Shown here: positions 24,996-35,892 of the stretch, one piece after another
Position numbering within the stretch: position 1 is the first letter of the stretch
Layout of the letters: the number at the start of each line of letters is the position of its first letter
Origin: Boswellia sacra
Taxonomy: Eukaryota > Streptophyta > Magnoliopsida > Sapindales > Burseraceae
Assembly (NCBI GenBank): GCA_013180625.2
Contig: SNVD02007530.1
Location: 186,001 to 250,000, forward strand
Direction of reading: 5' to 3'
DNA length: 64,000 nucleotides
Program-made: the position numbers and the translations under genes
Notes under the pieces: generated by a model
The model's input: the letters and a program-made list of their open reading frames with translations, nothing else
What the model was told of the DNA's origin: nothing
The model's database searches: none

Positions 24996-25460
24996 ATGCA
25001 CAAACGCCACTCGCCATCGTCTACCTCGCGACGAAACCCATCGGTTTTCACAGTTTTCATACACATTAAACCACAAAAATCACCTAATAACACTACATTT
25101 ATCCCTAAAAATACAGAATAAGTTTACAAATCCAACAGAAACTCAAATCTTTAATTTAGATTCCTTAAAAACTAAATCAAATCTAACGAAACAGAAAACA
25201 ACTAAATAAATCACTCAAACTATAAAAAAACCTACGAACAAACGTACCTCAGTGTCAGTTTGCGTTTCGAGCGGTGTCGAGGGGTTTTGGAAATATATGT
25301 CTGAAGACGGAAATAAGGCTTTGGGAAAAAATTGAATACATAAGGGTATTTTAGTCTTTTTATCAAAAAAGTGTCTATGACATGAAATTTTTTATGATGT
25401 ATCTAAATTTTATTGAAGACCCTTAATTTTGTCTATTTTTTTAATTTTTTCTAATTTATA

Positions 25461-26506
25461 AGATAATTACAATTACAATATTAATTAGAAGAGTGAGATA
25501 TTAGTTCAAGAGCGGTTGACTTCACCTGGAATTGAAAGCTTTGGTGCTGGCAAGTCCAAATCTTTCACTTCTCTTATAAATTGACTGGCTCCACGTCAAT
25601 GTAAATTAATTAAAGCTAGCGACAAAATCTCGTGAAGAACAGCAAAGCATCATTTTCAGAAATTACTTTCTTTTCAAGATGGGAAAATTTGGTGAGAAAA
25701 TATGACAACAATATTTCATGTTAATGTTATATTGTCCTCTAATTTGCTTGGTTGGCGGGAAAACATCTCTATCTAGAAGTACAATTTAAGTGGCACAAGC
25801 TTTGTTAATAGGTGGAGATTTGATCCATCTATTCGGCCAAACTATTTCTGTTTATTGCACTATTAATTAATTAATTAGCTGGTGATGCATGTTCCTACCT
25901 TCTTTGTTTACCTAATAGTTATTTATTTATTTATTTATTTTTCATAAATAGAAATAAGATTAGCTAATGAGAATCTTGTTAACTAATGCTATAAAATATA
26001 TGTACCTTCCCATATGATTTTTTATTTTCAAGATTTTACAATATTAATATATAGTTTGTATATAAAGTTGATATGTTATTGAAAGAGTGATATTACATTA
26101 ATTTTTGATACAAATTTTATATACAGACTTTAAAATATAACATTTATTGATATTAATTCAATTTCTTATATTAAAACACGTTGATCCAATAGTTGACAGT
26201 AATATGTGAATTAGTTGGGTAAAAAATATTTTACTGATTCTTTATAAATTTTGTATAGCACTGTCCATAGTACTATCACCAGTAATCCTCCAAAACTTTA
26301 CTCATAGTTCATTCAAATATTTAAAGGGACATATAAAGGAGCAAAATTAATGAAAGCTTATGGCGTGTCATCAAAATTCGATATAAACATAGCTGTTGGC
26401 AACTGGCACGCTCCAATAATCAACTATGGACGATACATATGTTCATCTCTGCCTTGCAAGTGGCAATTGAGGTTCAATTATATATGATTGAGATGGGATT
26501 TGAATC

Positions 26507-26544
<38 letters not shown>

Positions 26545-28719
26545 AAAAACCCACAATGCGGTTTCAACTGTTGACACCAGATGTTCAAAGTTTAGTGACA
26601 AAATGAAACCGAAACCAAAACCAAATAAAATTAGAAAAAAATTATTGTTTAATTGTTTGATGATATTCAAATGTTTATCTAGATACGTGGAGGTGTCTTT
26701 TGATGGTGGCGGCAAAGGGAATAGTTGGCTCTTATGTTAAGGGAACCTAAACTCCATGCATGTTCATTATATATGTACCAAAACCATTCAATTGAATTCA
26801 CTTAGAGCCACTTCTTGCATTGACATTCAATCTTTTTTTTTTTTTAAACAAATTGGACTTATGCAAAGAGCAGAATGCCACATTCTTGCTTCCGGCCTCT
26901 CGCATATGGACTCATATCAAGAATATTTGATTAATAATTCAGATTAGATTGGAGAGCTTGAATTTGCCGTTAAGGACTAGGAGGATATATAAGTTAGTAC
27001 AGATTCAAATAAAGAATATGCTAGAGTTTCCAAATTTAAGAAAAACCACAATTCGACGCATGAAGATGAGTAAATAAATAAATAAAAAAATACAGACAAA
27101 TATGGTTGATTATATATGTTTGGCTAGGTCAAAACATTTTATTCAATCAAATATAATTGTTTACGTGTCACTTATCCATGGGTAATATGAATTTTAGCAA
27201 TAACAAATATTAGATTTGATATAGTGAAGGATCCAAAATTTCTTCACTAATTTTCTCAGCTTTAGTACCGTGATCTGTGTTGTTTGGACAGGTAGAAATA
27301 TTCCTTTTCATTAGTGTTGTTTTTCTTCAATTTATACATATCATGTGACGACTATCCATTTCAAAGGATTTATTTCTTGCTGACTGATACAAAGTCACAC
27401 TTTACCCTGTCATATAATTCGTTTTATTTGCTTTAGACTTTAGACAAAGGTACAGTACTTGTCAATAATTGATATCAAAATTTTGAATACAAAAGCTTCA
27501 ATTACGATAACTTGATCCATATAAATATAATTTTATGTAAAATATTATAATAAATAATTATACTGTAAAAGTTCTTCTCCAATATTTTCCTTACTTACCT
27601 TTGAGATGCGATCAACTATATGTTCCATCTTTTAACATGTATAAATTTGACAATCTCTTTATACAGAGTTCAACATTTAAATGAAAATAAAAATATATAC
27701 TCTGTTTAGTAATTGTCTTTCTTTTCTTCCCTAATTCACTCGCGCAAATCCCTCTATAGATTAGAAAAATTAAGCATGTTACTTGTTTGCCTCGTGATAG
27801 CTAGCTAGACAATTTCTTTTTTTTTTTTTTTTTGTTTTTCTATTCTAGTCCATGCTCCAATGAATGAATTCCACTCACGTGTGGCTCGAATTTCAACTAA
27901 ACAACCTTAGAGTACACTTCAATTATTCAGAAAAAGTATTCTCTAGTTGATTTAACTAATTATTTTTTTATTGTTATTGTTATTATTATTGTTTTAATAA
28001 TATTTAAATGAAGCCTAATTTATAATATTATATATAATTTTTTTTATTCTAACTTATGGTTTATCTTTCTAATGTATATTTAGTGACTCAGCAATTCGTT
28101 AAAAATTTTTCCTTAATTAATGTAAATATCTATTTATCTATCTAATTATTTGTATTATTTACTTAGGGGTTCGAATATTTTAACATTATTTTTTATTTAA
28201 AATCTAAACTTGGTGTGAGTTGAAAAAATTTAATGTGATTTTTTGACATTTAAACCTAACCATTAGATTGAATAATTTATATCAAAAGACACTTATACAG
28301 AAACCTTTATGCTACCAAATAAATAAATAATAGGTTTTATTTGTTTATAATTAAAAAAATTATTTAAATATATTCTCTATTTGATTTGAATTGTACACTT
28401 CCGGACATCTATCATTCTATATTTTAAACATTTATTATTACATCATTTATATATATGTATCTATTGCAAAGAGCATGCAATTACTGTATTTATCAATTAA
28501 TATTGTTGAGTTTATGCTTTATAGATACCTTTAAAAGATTAGAATTAGTAAACGAGATTGACACTGAAATGTGCTATTTTTTTAATAAGATTTTCTTTTT
28601 CTTCTTCTTATGATAGTCAATTCATTACTAAACTTTTCCTCTTCAATTCGTAGTTTATTATCCACTTATTTTTATAAAGAAAGAAGAAAAGAATGACAAA
28701 AAAAAAATTTAGAAAAATA
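25461..28719. other. AT-rich intergenic DNA with short low-complexity tracts
   Basis: No exon or bounded element was recognised. Parts share short words in the same order with the stretch upstream of the kinase (for example GCATGTTC...ACCAAAACCATT near 26758 and 29892), hinting that the local duplication seen at 28720-29110 may be older and larger. Confidence 0.4.
26511..26539. repeat. (AT)n microsatellite
   Basis: Uninterrupted AT dinucleotide run of about 29 bases. Confidence 0.95.
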
Positions 28720-29110
28720 GTTCGTGTATGTAGAGGAACCAATTTCAAATCAAAATGAGTAGAGTACCCCACGAGGGTGGCTCCATGACTCAACCCCAAA
28801 TGCCTCAAATTGGCTTTCCAATCATGTTCAATCTCACATGAACCTGAGTCCATTAATGCATGGTCAATTTTTTGTTGCTCTTTTTAGTGTCATGTATAAA
28901 CCATAAATAGACAATAAAGGGACAGCTTATAAATACAAAGGTCACCTCCCTTGTAATTACATATTACAATTATTCTATCGTAAACTATGCACACGACACA
29001 AACCCCTCAAACAAAAACCTTTTTTTTTTTTTTTTACAAGGAATCAGAACTCATGAAATCCTTTTGAGCCTCCCTTCTCTCACTTTGACATTACCTTTTA
29101 TGACTAGAGG
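28720..29110 (+). promoter_or_regulatory. Orphan duplicate of the kinase promoter/5' leader
   Basis: This stretch aligns in order with 32210-32605, directly upstream of the kinase. Shared blocks include AAATCAAAA, the ACCCCA...GAG...GACT block, ACCCCAA.TGCCTCAAA, the ATTCTCCAATCA/CTTTCCAATCA block, a TATA-like CATAAATAGACAA (28902 here; 32403 there), TATGCACA.., and the pyrimidine-rich CTCTCACTTTGA at the end. Similarity stops just before a poly-C run at 29115 and no kinase exon follows. It is read as a promoter copy cut off from its gene; whether it still drives transcription is unknown. Confidence 0.7.
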
Positions 29111-29114
29111 GCTT

Positions 29115-29130
29115 CCCCCCCCCCCCCCCC
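29115..29130. repeat. Poly-C run of 16
   Basis: Sixteen consecutive C bases, exactly where similarity to the kinase leader ends. Long C runs are rare in this AT-rich DNA and may mark a duplication breakpoint or a sequencing/assembly artefact. Confidence 0.8.
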
Positions 29131-30539
29131 TTTTTAATGGCTAACAAGCACGTATATAGTCTAATGGTAGAATGACGTATTTAAGGACCAACACTATTAG
29201 TTTATCAAATTAACATTATTATTGATGATAACCAAAAGTTAATTACAAGACGTTCCTTTAGAATAGAAGAAGCAATAATTCTGGTTAATATATATGTTGT
29301 ATCCATTATATATAAATGAGATAATGAAACTTTGGTTAATAAAAATGCAACTATTTAATAATTATTTGCATCAGAATTAAGTTAAAATATGGATACCATA
29401 TATATAACTAACCTCCCCAATCTGATCTGTAACACATAATTATTAACGTTAAAACATATTCAACATGGTTAATATAAACTAAATTTATCTTACTAACATA
29501 AACAACCGTAAATCTCAGCAAGTAAAATTATTTTAATTTGATATATATCTAATTTTGCTTAATGATATGATAACGGTGGATAAATGATTGTTCATGTTGG
29601 TTGAACATATATATTAATATATTTTTATATCGTTAAATCTCTAAAATTAAATATAATGATTATTAAACAGATTAAATATCTTTAACACGAACACAATATG
29701 AATATATATAAATATGATCACTCGTGATTCGCTAATTTTGCGTAAGTGTTTACAAAAAATATGTGATTAATTAATTGGTATAATTTGTTTGGTGATGCAT
29801 GCCATGCCTAAATATATGATTTTAGGTGTGTTTATTTGGTTTGTGTTGCGACAAAAGGCTTTTGTTTGTTGGAACCCAACTAAAAAGCACGCATGTTCGT
29901 CAATGATCATTTATGCACCAAAACCATTTAAGAAGTATATAATATTTATTGTACATAACTATGGATAAACAAATTCATTCTTCAATGATTATCTATAATA
30001 AAGCAAACATGAATTTAACTGATAAAAATATGCAACATCAATTTCTCATTCTACATATAAAACAGTAACTTTGTAGCACTCAATTGCAAGTTTGATAAGA
30101 GACTAAATCTTAATTGGAAATATTCAAAACCCTTTTCACGCTGTGTTGTTGTAACATTGAAATAGACATAAACACCTTAAACAAGCAAATCATTTAGAAT
30201 ATGCTTTCTGAAGGAGCAGCTGATGGTTTTTTTTTTTAAGTTTATTTTATTTTTTCAGGAAAACAATTTATTAAGTGTTTTAATAAGAAGAAATAGATAC
30301 TAGCTTTTTTACTTAAATGATCTCTAGAAATATATCTAAATGCATCTCAGATAAAAATTTCTTGTAACTGTTTTATAAGAATTTTATAAATGAGTTTAAA
30401 TAAATGAAAAACATTGATTTTACTTATTTCGCGTAAATTTTCAAAAGCATGTTTTGATATTGAAAAAAAACCTGTAAATTTCAATAGTATAGAGGTTAAA
30501 TTTCAAAGGGCATAAATTCATTCAACTCTATCATTCCTC

Positions 30540-30600
<61 letters not shown>

Positions 30601-32209
30601 TTTTCATTCCAATAATTTATGTATTTAAATAAAAGGCGGTCATAGGGTACACACTATAAATTTAACTTCAAAGATTGAATTGTCACTAAAGATTTTATAG
30701 CTTTATTGTAAAAATTATTTTGATACTGTATTAATTGTTAAATGATTTTTAATTATCAAATTATTTCTTCTAATAAATTTTCAACCATTGAATTAAAATC
30801 AAATATTTTGATGATGATATCAACAAAAATCTTGGACATGTTAATGTTTACTTCTATGACACACATCAAGAATGCTTTTAAATAAATAATTCAGAAAAAG
30901 CTATAGTTAATTAAAGACAAAATGTAGCATTTGCTAATCCAACTCAACAACTTTGCAAAACAATAGTGGATCGAAAAAATCAATAGACGGTCTAGAGTTT
31001 GTAAATTTTTATATCAAATATTCAACTTTTTAATATCCCAAAGAGTTATTAATTCTTTATATGGCAGCTATACAAAAACGATGTCGAAGAAGTTACGATA
31101 TAAACAAAATTAAGCATGCACATAAGATTAGTTAATTAATATAATTTTCTATGTCGAATTGCTTAGTTTATAATTTTTTTTCCATTGAATCTCCCTCGAT
31201 AGTGTAGAAATCAAGCCTATTCATTGTTTTTGTTCCTCTTGCAGAGCCTTATTCTAATCCACGCTTACAAAAACCAGCTATGCATAGCGAGTTTAGCTCC
31301 AATTCCAAGCTATTAAACAAATTTAGCCTAAACTTTTTTTAGGGTTTTTTTTTTAAAATATTATCATTGTCAATAGACATTTTTGCTAATATTTATAGGT
31401 CTATCGTTGAATGTTACAAGTTTGTTCTTTGTCACAAGTAAATATTATCACATAAATTAAAGTTATTTAAGCCAGGAAAAGATAGCTAATGCATGAACCT
31501 GAAATAGTTAAGGATATGGAAAGTCTAAAGTTGTTGTTGGAGTCACAAGAGATGCTCTATAGATGAGGCTAATAGAATGTACAACTCATTGGTTATTTAA
31601 AATTGGAAAATAAAATTGATACTCTAACACAGTACTCAGTCATATCATAGCTGCTATTTCACTAGTATCAATCCCTTTAAAACAAAGTCTTGTGAAGCAC
31701 TCTAAAGCATCTTGTTGTTAGCTGCACCTCATTAATTTTAATTTCTTTTGAAGAAAGAATAAATCTATAAATAAAGTAGATCTATAACAAAAAATTTAAG
31801 CAAGAGCGAATAATATTAAACAAAATTGTAGGGCAGATCTATGATATTGTTTTAAAACTTTTAATACTATATAGACTACTTAATAAAATGAGAAAGCCTA
31901 CAATACGGATACGATAGTATTATCAAGTTTGTGAAGCCTTTGAATTTAGAGTTCGAGGATTTATATTTATAGAAGGTTAAAATAGGGACTATTTCGATAC
32001 CCATCGTAGAGATGGAAGGGTTAAGTTATATGTAACAAATTTTAAACCAGAAAATTTTTGGGTTAGATTCTTAATGAATCTTACTAATTTTCTTATTAGT
32101 TATTATTCAATTTCTGTTCTCTGCAACACTTTCTATTCAAAGTATGTTTGGTTCTGATTAACAAATCCACTTGTTTTAATCAAGAAAAACAAAAAAAGAA
32201 ATAAAAAAA
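29131..32209. other. AT-rich intergenic DNA upstream of the kinase
   Basis: No gene or bounded element was recognised apart from an AT microsatellite at 30549-30596. It probably includes distal regulatory DNA of the kinase, but no specific site can be defended. Confidence 0.45.
30549..30596. repeat. (AT)n microsatellite
   Basis: About 48 bases of uninterrupted AT dinucleotides preceded by GTGTGTGT. Confidence 0.95.
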
Positions 32210-32402
32210 TTATACTCTGTGGATGTGGGTGAGAGCCAAAGTTTTGAAATCAAAACAAGTTATCTACCCCACCAGAGTGAGGACTAGAAGGCATCCCCCA
32301 AAACCCCAATTGCCTCAAAATCATTCTCCAATCAATCATCTTGAGTCTGAAATGAATGAGCCCACTGTTTGATCAGTTGCTGGTGATTTCAATGTCAAAT
32401 TG

Positions 32403-32411
32403 CATAAATAG
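32403..32411 (+). promoter_or_regulatory. Putative TATA element of the kinase gene
   Basis: CATAAATAG lies about 230 bases upstream of the start codon. The same word with its flank (CATAAATAGACAA) is preserved in the duplicate copy at 28902-28910, an argument that it is a core promoter element. The start of transcription would be some 30 bases downstream. Confidence 0.5.
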
Positions 32412-32629
32412 ACAACGAAGACAGCCTAAGCCACCTCCTCCTTATACCAGAACCAGACACTGCATTAAGTACACTACATATTTGCTATTATCCTATGCAC
32501 ATAACCCCATCAAAAAAGCACTTTCTTAATCCAATCAAAACTCAGACATCCCTTTGACTCTCTCCTCCCCCCGCCCTCACTCTCTCTCACTTTGAAACAT
32601 TTTCTTGTGTTTCTCAGTCTGTGCTCTGC

Positions 32630-32701
32630 ATGAACCAGAATGAAGTACATAAGGACCAACAGCTTGAAACGTTTGTTCTCCTTGAAAAGGAGAGGTTTTG
32701 A
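32630..32701 (+). promoter_or_regulatory. Upstream ORF overlapping the kinase start
   Basis: An ATG at 32630 begins a 23-codon ORF ending with TGA at 32699-32701. It starts 10 bases before the kinase ATG (32640), in another frame, and overlaps the start. If present in the mRNA it could reduce initiation at the kinase ATG, depending on leaky scanning. The ORF is seen directly; regulation is inference. Confidence 0.5.
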
Positions 32702-34374
32702 GGAAGATACTACTACTGCAAGTCCACATAGATGGAGTGTAGATTACAGCAATGAAGAAAGATTCAAGGATTTTGTTCCAGAAACAATAAAGAGTTCCAA
32801 GAGACCAACTTGGAGATGTTTCTCCTTCGAAGAAATATCTGTTGCGACCAATGGTTTTAGCTCAGGTTTGCTTCAGTGTTTTTCTGTGAAGTTTAACATT
32901 TTTGGTTGGTTTGTGTGTTGATGTTTTGGTTTTGTTATGTGGACTGTAGAGAATTTGGTTGGCAGAGGAGGCTATGCAGAGGTTTATAAAGGAGTTCTAC
33001 AAGATGGTGAGGAGATTGCAGTGAAAAGGTTGACAAAAACTTCAACTGATGACAGGAAAGAGAAGGATTTCTTAACTGAGATTGGAACAATAGGCCATGT
33101 TTGCCATCCAAATGTTTTACCACTTTTAGGCTGCTGTATTGACAATGGCCTTTATCTCATTTTCCAGTTCTCTTCAAGAGGCTCTGTTGCTTCTCTTTTC
33201 CATGGTACACAAGCTTCCATTGGTAAAAGATTTTGTGTTTTAGCAGGTCTGGTACGTTTTTTGTTATTCATTTGAGGCTCATTTTTGTTGCAGATGTGAA
33301 TTTGCCACCAGTGGACTGGAAAATAAGGTACAAGATTGCAGTTGGGGCCGCTAGAGGCTTGCATTACTTGCACAAAGGCTGTCAAAGAAGGATCATCCAT
33401 CGAGACATTAAGTCTTCAAACATTCTATTGACTGCAGATTTTGAACCCCAGGTAACCCATTTGGGCTTGTCCTAACTTGTCTGTTCTTAATCAAATTATT
33501 GACAGACTCATACTTGGTTTTCAATATGTAATGTAATGAAGTACTTTGTGGTTATAGATATCTGATTTTGGATTGGCTAAGTGGCTCCCATCTCAATGGA
33601 CTCATCATTCAATTGCTCCAATAGAAGGCACATTTGGGTACTAAACCAACCCAAACCAGGATTGTACCATCTACAGATTAATGATTGTAACTGAGATATT
33701 GATTGATGTGCGTGCAGGCACTTGGCACCTGAGTACTTCATGCATGGAATTGTTGATGAGAAAACAGATGTGTTTGCATTTGGAGTCTTTTTACTGGAGA
33801 TTATTTCAGGCCGCAAGCCGGTTGACAGCTCTCACCAAAGCTTACACAGCTGGGTAATGCCAAGGAGCCGCTCCTGAAAAAATTTTCACCAACTTTGTTT
33901 ATTTAATAAATCTCAGTCTTCACTACTATAAATATTGATTATGTTTTTATTTTGAATGGTCATCTATCTCAGGCTTCATTTGTCACTCCCTAGTTGTTTT
34001 TTTTTTTTTTTGGGTATAGTTAAACTACGAAGACTTGGTGCAAGTTATTAATTATTAGACTATGTAAAATTAATAATGTGTTTTTAACAGTTCTTGATTC
34101 TTGGATCGAACAGGCCAAACCAATACTGAACCAAGGGGAAATAGACAAGCTAGTCGATCCAAGGCTCCAGGGGGCCTATGATGTTGCACAGCTTAATAAA
34201 CTTGCTTTTGCAGCATCTCTCTGCATTCGGGCATCCCCAACTTGGCGTCCTACCATGAGTGAGGTATCCAATTCCAAACCACTGTTCTGCGTTCTAATTG
34301 TGTATGCTTCACTAGTAATTCATGTTGCATCCATTGCAGTAGCATCTTTATTAACAAAATGGCAATATATATGT

Positions 34375-34410
<36 letters not shown>

Positions 34411-35892
34411 GACCATAACTTGTGGTACCTGCAAGCAATAAAGCTCTTGTAAGTACCAGAACGTGAAACTATTTCACAACTTGTGGAATGATATTTATTG
34501 CAAGAGGTCTAGCAGTACCTAACATGTGTCCTATTTAGCTTCACAAACCTATTAGTATTTTACAGATTTATTAATTTTGTACACAAGTGGTCCATTTTTT
34601 TCTTTCTAACAAAGGTTCAGATGCATTGCTTTTTTTCTGAATCAGGGAACTTAAACAAACAAGCATTACATTTTTCTCAATAGATTAAAGTTTCTGGTGA
34701 TAAGGATCATTTCATAACATATAGCGGCCGGTGTGTCGTGTTTTAGCATACAAAAAAATACCTTTTAGTTGACTAAACTGAGTGATTTGTAGCGTATGCG
34801 TATGGCATTTTGCAATTGCAAATCACGAAATATGTTATTATACTGTCATAGTCGTTCTCTGCTGATATAATCCTCCACTTGGTTGTTTGCTTGTTATGAC
34901 TTTGCATATCGTTTTCACTGTTTAGGATTCAAATCTAGCAGCAAAACTCAAAAACAAAGTTAGATTTTTGGTCTTTTCTGGTGTTGCTGGTGGTTCATTT
35001 GTGGGTTTATTTCACGCCATTCTTGAACAAGTCAGAGGATGTTCAAGCCTACCTAACCTAAATCTTTAAGCTAAAACAGATAGTTAAATATAATCCTCCC
35101 ATGTGATCAGAAGATTAGAATATATGATTATGGAAATGATTGTTTAAAGGGTGCAAGGGGGTCCCTAATTAATTTGACTCATTATCGTTGTTATATTTCT
35201 TCTCTAATAAGATATTGTGTTGTTTATTTGGTTAGAAAATTATGATTCCTCCTCACTGAAGCAATTGGCAATGAAAAGAAGTATTTTTTTTTTCAAAATA
35301 CTTTTTCTTCTAGATCACGCTACGAAATAGAGAGAAATACTCTATAGTCTATAGTGAGACAAGCGTATCATATCAACTATATACCCGTTTAATATAATAT
35401 TAGTGTCACATAAAATTTGTTCTAAAAATGTCAAAAATGCCCCAAAAAGAGGCATACTGTGTCATCACCAGTGAGCTAACATATATGTTTTACCCAGAAA
35501 AGTGTCCAAAACAGTCACTTATTTATTGTGCTCGTGGGCCTCATCCTCTTCATAAAAATCACATAAAGCAACGCATAGCATTAAAACAATTTTACCGTGA
35601 TGTGAAGAATTAAAGCTGTTAGGTGAGTGTATTTTGTCATCATCATGATATGCGTGAAGGGTCAACTATATTTTACCCCACTCAAAAACTTGATGTTGAT
35701 GGTGCTTTTGTGATCAATTAACAGGTGTTGGAGGTAATGACAGAAGGGGAGATAGACAAAGAGAGGTGGAGATTGCCACCGGAGGAAGAAGAAGATCAAC
35801 AAGAGTTTTGGGGATTTGAGGATCTAGAGTATGAATGTAACAGTTCCTTCTCCATTTCTCCTCAATATTCCATCTCTACTGGGAGTTCTTAA
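32640..35892 (+). CDS. Class VI receptor-like cytoplasmic Ser/Thr kinase (seven exons)
   Basis: Exons by GT-AG and phase: 32640-32865, 32950-33204, 33294-33451, 33558-33637, 33718-33853, 34114-34263, 35725-35892; 1173 nt, 390 residues, no internal stop. A short basic N-terminus ([13 protein letters not shown]) has no signal peptide or membrane span. [16 protein letters not shown] leads into the kinase domain (about residues 75-345). Motifs: glycine loop [11 protein letters not shown], Lys in [38 protein letters not shown], and [11 protein letters not shown] with invariant Asp. The tail is acidic ([18 protein letters not shown]). All catalytic residues are present, so it should be active. RLCK VI kinases act in the cytoplasm and several bind ROP GTPases; this role is family knowledge. 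Intron 6 is unusually long (1461 bp). It is the only intact-looking gene here. Symbol not assigned. Confidence 0.93.
34264..35724 (+). other. Long last intron of the kinase gene
   Basis: GT donor after ATGAGTGAG and AACAG acceptor before GTGTTGGAGGTAATG. It holds a CA microsatellite (34375-34405) and otherwise AT-rich DNA. A 61-codon ORF at 35428-35613 resembles nothing I recognise. The other five introns are 80-260 bp, so a past insertion is possible but no ends were found. Confidence 0.8.
34375..34405. repeat. (AC)n microsatellite in kinase intron
   Basis: AC dinucleotide run of about 31 bases with one AA interruption. Confidence 0.95.

Larger units (their letters stand above)
16652..25451. 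mobile_element. KAONASHI-like Mutator element (MULE-2) with transposase and Ulp1-like relics
   Basis: The left end GGGAAAATTGAAAAATGGAC pairs with the right end read inverted, GAAAAAATTAAAAAAATAGAC-like. The match continues about 110 bp through GTCATAGACACTTT and AAAAAGACTAAAATACCCTTA. TAATTTATA flanks both sides (16643-16651, 25452-25460). Plus-strand transposase remains (17466-20284) face a minus-strand DUF1985/Ulp1-like gene relic (24605-20967). Plant MULEs combining a transposase with a ULP-like protease gene are known as KAONASHI-type; I assign the type from gene content. Both subterminal regions carry arrays of TCGAGTGTCG-like words. Confidence 0.9.

Noticed and set aside
28617..28853. 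78-codon minus-strand ORF
   Set aside because: Falls in and beside the orphan promoter copy; no counterpart in the homologous promoter at 32.2 kb.
29115..29130. Poly-C run as a functional site
   Set aside because: A homopolymer at a similarity breakpoint is more simply a breakpoint or sequencing feature.
35428..35613. 61-codon ORF in the last kinase intron
   Set aside because: No recognisable domain, and the intron is bounded by well-phased splice sites on both sides.
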